DNA from: an uncultured SAR86 cluster bacterium
GTDB lineage: Bacteria; Pseudomonadota; Gammaproteobacteria; Magnimaribacterales; Magnimaribacteraceae
Direction: 5' to 3'
Length of the DNA stretch: 47,157 nt
Assembly: GCA_938075195.1 (NCBI GenBank)
Contig: CALJGK010000050.1
Span: 1 to 47,157 of the forward strand
A model generated the notes under the pieces. The model saw only the letters and a program-made list of their open reading frames with translations. It did no database searches and was not told where the DNA came from. The number at the start of each line of letters is the position of its first letter. The first letter of the stretch is position 1. Below, in pieces: positions 42,958 to 47,157 of the stretch. The position numbers were made by a program, and so were the translations under genes.

Positions 42958-43960
42958 TATTTAATTCTGAAAGTGGCCATCGTGGCTTAATGTCTAAATT
43001 CATATCTTGTTCCTTTTCATTCAAGTAAAAGCTTCCTGCAAAAGCAATCATTGCACCATTATCAGTGCATCTTTCTATTGGGGGAAAGAAAATTTTATTA
43101 CCCTCGAGCCCATTGATCAGTTTTTCTCTGATAAATTTATTAGAAGCAACCCCGCCTCCAATAACCAATTCATTTAGTTCTGTTTCAAGCAGTGCTTTTT
43201 TAGTTTTATTCAACAAAGTATCTGCTACGGCAGTCTGAAAAGAAGCTGCTATGTCTGCCTTTTGATTATCAGAGATCTGTTTAAACTTTTTGCACTCATA
43301 ATAGACGGCTGTCTTTAATCCGCTAAAGCTAAAGTCTAAATTATTTTTATTAGTCATCGGTCTAGGGAAGTTAAATGCTGAAGCATCTCCTTTTTTAGCT
43401 AATTCTTCTATTTTTGGACCTCCGGGGTAACCAAGTTCCAAAATCTTAGCAACCTTATCAAAAGCCTCCCCGACTGCATCATCCAAAGTTTGTCCAATTA
43501 TTTCATAATCGCCTAAAGACCTTGAATTTATAAGCAAACAATGACCTCCTGAAATCAATAATGTTAAAAAGGGAAAAGATGGGGCAGGAGATTCTAAAAG
43601 ATTTATTAAAAGATGAGCTTCCATGTGGTGGATACCAATTGAAGGTTTTCCTAAGCTCAGAGCAATAGCTTTTGCAGCAGACGCCCCAATCAAAAGAGGT
43701 CCTCTTAATCCTGGTCCAGCTGTATAAGCTATTCCGTCAATTTCACTTAGTAAATATCCAGATTCTTGAACTGTTAGACGAATAAGAGGAATCAGCTTTT
43801 TAAGATGATCTCTAGAAGCCAGCTCTGGCACTACACCTCCATACAGAGCATGCTTCGCAGCCTGACTATAAAGTTGCTCAGAAACAATGGTGTTCTTTTC
43901 AGTATCAAAGATAGCGACACCCGTTTCGTCACAAGATGTTTCAATTCCAAGTACTTTCAT
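42950..43960 (-). CDS. tsaD: tRNA t6A37 threonylcarbamoyltransferase TsaD
   Basis: This is the catalytic subunit for the t6A modification at position 37 of ANN-decoding tRNAs, working with TsaB, TsaC and TsaE. LGIETSCDETGVAIF begins the ASKHA fold; the metal histidines lie in IHHMEAHLL (His112, His116), and VIGGGVASNKF and CTDNGAMIAFAG are later signatures. Length is 336. It diverges from rpsU over 97 bases, the ancestral arrangement of gammaproteobacteria. Confidence 0.98.
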   Translation of the reverse strand: MKVLGIETSCDETGVAIFDTEKNTIVSEQLYSQAAKHALYGGVVPELASRDHLKKLIPLIRLTVQESGYLLSEIDGIAYTAGPGLRGPLLIGASAAKAIALSLGKPSIGIHHMEAHLLINLLESPAPSFPFLTLLISGGHCLLINSRSLGDYEIIGQTLDDAVGEAFDKVAKILELGYPGGPKIEELAKKGDASAFNFPRPMTNKNNLDFSFSGLKTAVYYECKKFKQISDNQKADIAASFQTAVADTLLNKTKKALLETELNELVIGGGVASNKFIREKLINGLEGNKIFFPPIERCTDNGAMIAFAGSFYLNEKEQDMNLDIKPRWPLSELNNG

Positions 43961-44057
43961 ATGACTAGGGTAGCTATTCTGGTTGAAAATAAAAAAAAAG
44001 AAACACTTTCCAAATGAAAAATGGTTCTATAGAATTGCGCATCCGTAAAGGACATTT

Positions 44058-44273
44058 ATGCCATCAATTAAAATAAGACCAAACGAATCATTTGATGTAG
44101 GGCTCAGGAAGTTCAAGAGGGCCTGTGAAAAAGCGGGTATCATTCCTGAAGTGAGAAAAAGAGAGTTTTATGAAAAACCAACTGCTGTTCTCAAACGCAA
44201 GAAAGCCGCTGCCGTTAAAAGAGAGCAAAAAAATCAAAGAAAAAATCGTTTAGGAAGACCTCCTAGATTTTAG
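44058..44273 (+). CDS. rpsU: 30S ribosomal protein bS21
   Basis: This 71-residue basic protein matches bS21 along its length ([26 protein letters not shown], then a Lys/Arg-rich helix ending RPPRF). It binds near the platform of the 30S subunit close to the anti-Shine-Dalgarno region of 16S rRNA. AAAGGACA precedes the ATG. It is followed at 11 bases by yqeY, but dnaG and rpoD, normally downstream in this operon, are elsewhere in the window. Confidence 0.98.
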   Translation: MPSIKIRPNESFDVGLRKFKRACEKAGIIPEVRKREFYEKPTAVLKRKKAAAVKREQKNQRKNRLGRPPRF

Positions 44274-44284
44274 TCACCAGCCTT

Positions 44285-44737
44285 ATGGCAAACTCGATCA
44301 GACATCTCATCGAAGAGGCAGTCAAGTCCTCAATGAGAGAAAGGAACAAAGAGAGAACATCTACCTTAAGAATGTCTCTTTCTGAAATCAAGAAAGAAGA
44401 GATCGATCGTAGGATGGAATTATCAGATGAAGAGTCTATCAAGATAATTCAAAGAATGATCAAACAGAGAAAAGAGTCCGCTGCTCAATTCCTTGAAGCG
44501 AAAAGAGAGGAATTAGCCAATAAAGAAAATTCTGAAATATCGATCCTGCAAGACTTTCTTCCGGAACAACTTAGCGAAGATGAGATTAAAGACATAGTCT
44601 TGAATGCTATTGCAGAAACAGAAGCTCAAGACTCGCAAGACATGGGAAAGGTTATGGGTTTGCTAAAATCAAAAATAAAAGGAAATGCTGATATGGGAAT
44701 TGTTAGCAGGTTAGTTAAAGAAAATCTTCAAGGCTAA
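44285..44737 (+). CDS. GatB/YqeY domain-containing protein
   Basis: This 150-residue protein matches YqeY, related to the C-terminal tRNA-binding domain of GatB: MRERNKERTSTLRMSLSEIKKEEIDRR, then DFLPEQLSEDEI and MGKVMGLLKSKIKGNADMG. The function is not established. It lies between rpsU and dnaG in Pseudomonas; here it directly follows rpsU, and the trace of the operon ends at its stop. It converges with ribE at 12 bases. Confidence 0.92.
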   Translation: MANSIRHLIEEAVKSSMRERNKERTSTLRMSLSEIKKEEIDRRMELSDEESIKIIQRMIKQRKESAAQFLEAKREELANKENSEISILQDFLPEQLSEDEIKDIVLNAIAETEAQDSQDMGKVMGLLKSKIKGNADMGIVSRLVKENLQG

Positions 44738-44749
44738 TCCACGATCCAA

Positions 44750-45352
44750 TTATGATTCTTCAAGTCTAGCCTCAACAGCTTTTACAGCTGCATACGTAGT
44801 CTGGTCAACTTCAATATTCAATATATCTTCATCTATAACTTCTGATAAGTTTGTGGCCTTGAGTGTCTCAGGTATCAAAAACACCGAAAAAGTCTCATCT
44901 CCTTTCTTGGCAACAGTGAGGCTGGCTCCATTAATAGAAACATATCCTTTATGAAATATATAGTTAATCCATTCTTTGGGGCATGATATAACCAATTCTA
45001 TTTCATTTTCAGATTTAATAAGTTTTGATGATGCGGTACATGAAACATGACCCGATAAAACATGCCCTCCCACTTCATCTCCAAATTTTAAGGAACGTTC
45101 AAGATTAACTTTTGAGTCTTTTGATAAATTATTTAAGTTGGTAACCCTTAAGGTTTCAGGAATAACATCAAACACAACGTTAGCTTTAGAAAACTTTATA
45201 ACAGTGAGGCAGACGCCATTTACGGCTATACTTGCTCCAATTTCAAGCTTCTCTAGAAATAACTCAGAGGTATTTATTTCTAACGAAATCCCTGAATTGG
45301 TTTCTTCTTTTTTAGAAATAATTCCTATTTCTTGCACTATTCCTGTAAACAT
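44750..45352 (-). CDS. ribE: Riboflavin synthase alpha subunit RibE
   Basis: This enzyme dismutates two lumazines to riboflavin. The two tandem lumazine-binding repeats are clear: MFTGIVQEIG to SIAVNGVCLTV, then DEVGGHVLSGHVSCTAS to SINGASLTVAK. At 200 residues it is full length. It is a single gene here, not in a rib operon, starting at the pyrE stop (one-base overlap). No FMN riboswitch can fit at this spacing. Confidence 0.96.
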   Translation of the reverse strand: MFTGIVQEIGIISKKEETNSGISLEINTSELFLEKLEIGASIAVNGVCLTVIKFSKANVVFDVIPETLRVTNLNNLSKDSKVNLERSLKFGDEVGGHVLSGHVSCTASSKLIKSENEIELVISCPKEWINYIFHKGYVSINGASLTVAKKGDETFSVFLIPETLKATNLSEVIDEDILNIEVDQTTYAAVKAVEARLEES

Positions 45353-45981
45353 TAAAGGTTGGTAAGATAATTTTTAATTGTAGTCGCTTCTTCTTCTCTA
45401 TCGGATAAATAGAAAAATTCTACCAACTGAGAAATTCTGGCAATTGACATCACATCAATACTGAAGTCATTAAGAATTATATCTCTGGCTAAGGCACCAT
45501 GTAAAATTTCTTCTCTATCAAGAGCCACTAGACTTCCTACTACTTTACCCCCTTCACTATTGATAGTATCTATAGAGTGTTTAAGCGCAGTTCCTGCAGT
45601 AAGCACATCATCAACTATAAGAACTCTTTTATCTTTTAATTCTCCAACTATCGATCCACCCTCTCCATGTGATTTCGCTTCCTTTCGATCAAAGGCAAAG
45701 GGGAAGGGTCTCGAAGATTTTAGATTAAGTGTTGTCGAGATGGCTGCAGCCAAAGGAATTCCTTTATAGGCTGGCCCAAAAATTAGATCAAATTCTAATC
45801 CACTCTCTACTATTACATCTGCGTAGAGTTCTGCCAACTCTCCGATGTGACCTTGATTAAAAAATGCTCCAACATTAAAGAAATAAGGGCTCTTCTTACC
45901 AGATTTTAAGGTGAAATCTCCAAGTAACAATGAGTTAGACTTTAGTGCCAACTCAAAGAAAATGTCCTCTTTTTTTTGCAT
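45352..45981 (-). CDS. pyrE: Orotate phosphoribosyltransferase PyrE
   Basis: This enzyme converts orotate and PRPP to OMP in pyrimidine synthesis. LLLGDFTLKSGKKSPYFFN at the N-terminus and RVLIVDDVLTAGTALKHSI, the PRPP loop, are decisive. Length is 209. The 59-base gap to divergent gmk holds both promoters and no visible attenuator, unlike the rph-pyrE arrangement of E. coli. Confidence 0.97.
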   Translation of the reverse strand: MQKKEDIFFELALKSNSLLLGDFTLKSGKKSPYFFNVGAFFNQGHIGELAELYADVIVESGLEFDLIFGPAYKGIPLAAAISTTLNLKSSRPFPFAFDRKEAKSHGEGGSIVGELKDKRVLIVDDVLTAGTALKHSIDTINSEGGKVVGSLVALDREEILHGALARDIILNDFSIDVMSIARISQLVEFFYLSDREEEATTIKNYLTNL

Positions 45982-46040
45982 AAATTTTAAAAACTTTAAT
46001 ATTTTAAATATATTTCACCTACAATAAACTTTTTTTAATC

Positions 46041-46655
46041 ATGGGCAAATTATTTGTAATCTCTGCACCGTCTGGCACAGGCAAGACTTCTCTAATACAT
46101 GCCACCCTAGAGGACGAAAATGCAGAAAAAACTAAACTCGGTATTTCCTGTACAACACGGGAAAAAAGGGATCAAGAAAAGAATAATGAATCGTATTTCT
46201 TTGTCTCTAAAGAAGAATTTGAAGAAAAGATAAAGAATAATGAGTTTTTAGAATACGCTGAAGTTTTCGGTAATTTCTATGGAACTCCTAAAGAATGGGT
46301 TCTAGATTCCTTATCTAACAGAGAAAACGTAATTCTAGAGCTTGATATCCAGGGTGCTTTGCAAGTCAAAGAAGCTTTTCCTGAAACAAAGACAGTCTTT
46401 ATAATTCCACCTTCCTATAATGATCTTGCTTCAAGGCTTGAAAAAAGAGCTCAAGACACGGAAGAGGAGATCAAAAGAAGATTGATGGAGGCAAAAAAAG
46501 AAATATTCATAGGACAGAAATTTGATCAGATCATTGTTAATGACGATTTCGAAAAAGCTCTTCATGATCTAAAACAGTTTATATTTTCAGGTGATACATT
46601 ATCTCCAGAAAGAAAGGGTATTGCTGATGATTCTTTGAATCTATTGCTGGATTGA
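46041..46655 (+). CDS. gmk: Guanylate kinase Gmk
   Basis: This enzyme phosphorylates GMP to GDP. The P-loop [13 protein letters not shown] is at residues 8-20, followed by [19 protein letters not shown] (GMP binding), YGTPKEWV and [14 protein letters not shown]. Length is 204. It heads gmk-rpoZ-spoT, a conserved proteobacterial order that links guanine nucleotide supply with ppGpp metabolism. Confidence 0.97.
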   Translation: MGKLFVISAPSGTGKTSLIHATLEDENAEKTKLGISCTTREKRDQEKNNESYFFVSKEEFEEKIKNNEFLEYAEVFGNFYGTPKEWVLDSLSNRENVILELDIQGALQVKEAFPETKTVFIIPPSYNDLASRLEKRAQDTEEEIKRRLMEAKKEIFIGQKFDQIIVNDDFEKALHDLKQFIFSGDTLSPERKGIADDSLNLLLD

Positions 46656-46705
46656 ATAAAGAGTTTGCTTTAGAATGCTGTCCCTCACAACCAAATGGTA
46701 GAAAA

Positions 46706-46978
46706 ATGGCTAGAATTACAGTAGAAGATTGTTTAGAAAAAGTATCAACTAGATATGAGTTGATAATACTTGCAGCAAAAAGAGCTAGGCAGCTCGCTAC
46801 TGGGGGCAGACGCCCTACTCTTGATTGGGAAGATGATAAACCTACAGTCATGGCCTTGAGAGAGATTGAAGCCGGAACAGTCACTGTTGATAACATCAAT
46901 GATCTCAAAGTGGATATAGCAGATTTAGAACAAGAGTTTTCTGATGAATTATCAGCAGAAGACCTACCACAATCCTAG
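46706..46978 (+). CDS. rpoZ: RNA polymerase omega subunit RpoZ
   Basis: Omega assists core polymerase assembly and contributes to a ppGpp site. [30 protein letters not shown] and [12 protein letters not shown] are family features. The track start is a TTG at 46652 overlapping gmk; ATG 46706 matches the family N-terminus and gives 90 residues, so it is used. spoT follows at 66 bases. Confidence 0.95.
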   Translation: MARITVEDCLEKVSTRYELIILAAKRARQLATGGRRPTLDWEDDKPTVMALREIEAGTVTVDNINDLKVDIADLEQEFSDELSAEDLPQS

Positions 46979-47044
46979 AAAGTCTAAAAAAATTAGCAAT
47001 AACCTCAGAAAACAGAGATACTTAATCTTTGTTTTATTATTGTT

Positions 47045-47157
47045 ATGGAATCAATAGGCGCCTTATCTAAAAAACTTTCGGATTATCTAGATCCAAAAAA
47101 AGTAGACCAAGTTAACAAGGCTTATCACTTTGCCTGCGAAGCACATTCTGGTCAATT
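47045..47157 (+). CDS. spoT: RelA/SpoT-family (p)ppGpp enzyme, N-terminal start only
   Basis: From ATG 47045 the frame stays open to the window end and reads SDYLDPKKVDQVNKAYHFAC, then EAHSGQ. This is the beginning of the RelA/SpoT HD hydrolase domain (AYxxAxxAHxGQ). Position after gmk-rpoZ indicates the bifunctional spoT rather than relA. Only 37 complete codons are visible, so activity cannot be judged. Confidence 0.88.
   Translation, partial: MESIGALSKKLSDYLDPKKVDQVNKAYHFACEAHSGQ

Noticed and set aside
44738-45990. FMN riboswitch or pyrimidine attenuator for ribE or pyrE
   Set aside because: ribE starts within the pyrE stop, and the 59-base pyrE-gmk gap shows no RFN-like or attenuator fold.
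46652-46705. N-terminal extension of rpoZ from the TTG at 46652
   Set aside because: The extension is not part of the omega family, overlaps gmk, and the ATG at 46706 matches the known N-terminus.
1-47157. CRISPR arrays, IS elements, prophage or toxin-antitoxin systems
   Set aside because: No regularly spaced repeats, transposase, integrase, phage structural genes or recognisable toxin-antitoxin pairs were found on reading both strands.

Overview
The window looks like a chromosomal segment of an AT-rich, gene-dense marine gammaproteobacterium. The gene set (rsmE-gshB-ruvX, dnaG-rpoD, fis-purH-purD-coq7, lptD-surA-pdxA-rsmA-apaH-cca, folB/folK/tsaD, gmk-rpoZ-spoT) is typical of Gammaproteobacteria. 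The low GC, spacers of tens of bases or gene overlaps, weak or absent Shine-Dalgarno sequences, a spinster-like MFS carrier and MaoC genes fit a SAR86-like lineage. That assignment is inference, since no marker gene was compared with a database. No gap without a gene exceeds about 175 bases. I saw no rRNA, CRISPR array, IS element, prophage or transposase.

Layout: 1-10947 is accessory or metabolic: a serine beta-lactamase-family hydrolase, a glycine-zipper lipoprotein, an exported PDZ protein, a penicillin-acylase-family lipoprotein, small membrane proteins (DUF4149, PsiE, DUF3429), an alpha/beta hydrolase, a cytoplasmic GH5-type glycosidase, a YeiH-type permease and an exported DUF411 protein. 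10951-12653 is a 1.7 kb islet bounded by an intact tRNA-Ile(CAT) gene and a 45-bp displaced copy of that tRNA's 3' part; it carries a membrane protein divergent from a MarR regulator. 12654-18612 (minus) is rsmE-gshB-ruvX-dnaG-rpoD-tRNA. 18785-22537 (plus) is fis-purH-purD-coq7, followed by a small RRM protein. 22945-29605 (minus) is amgK-murU-rpe-trpE-trpG-trpD-trpC, then an unlisted 44-codon ORF and a YbjQ-family gene. 29697-37644 (plus) is lptD-surA-pdxA-rsmA-apaH-cca-pteridine reductase. 37694-41310 (plus) is an ACAD10/11-type kinase, two MaoC proteins and an MFS carrier. 41371-47157 holds an exported unknown, folK-folB-tsaD (minus) divergent from rpsU-yqeY, then ribE and pyrE (minus), and gmk-rpoZ-spoT (plus, spoT cut by the window edge).

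How it fits together: most genes are core information processing (sigma70, primase, rRNA methyltransferases, CCA addition, t6A), envelope assembly (LptD, SurA), peptidoglycan-sugar recycling (AmgK, MurU) and biosynthesis (tryptophan, purine, folate, riboflavin, pyrimidine, glutathione, ubiquinone). The classic rpsU-dnaG-rpoD operon is split: rpsU and yqeY stay beside tsaD, while dnaG-rpoD-tRNA-Ile lies about 28 kb away. The points most worth a second look are the tRNA-bounded islet with its leaderless-looking divergent promoters, the sigmaE-like promoter at lptD that overlaps the annotated start, the four-cysteine zinc motif of DnaG, the altered CCA transferase, the small ORF after trpC, and the kinase/MaoC/MaoC/MFS cluster.
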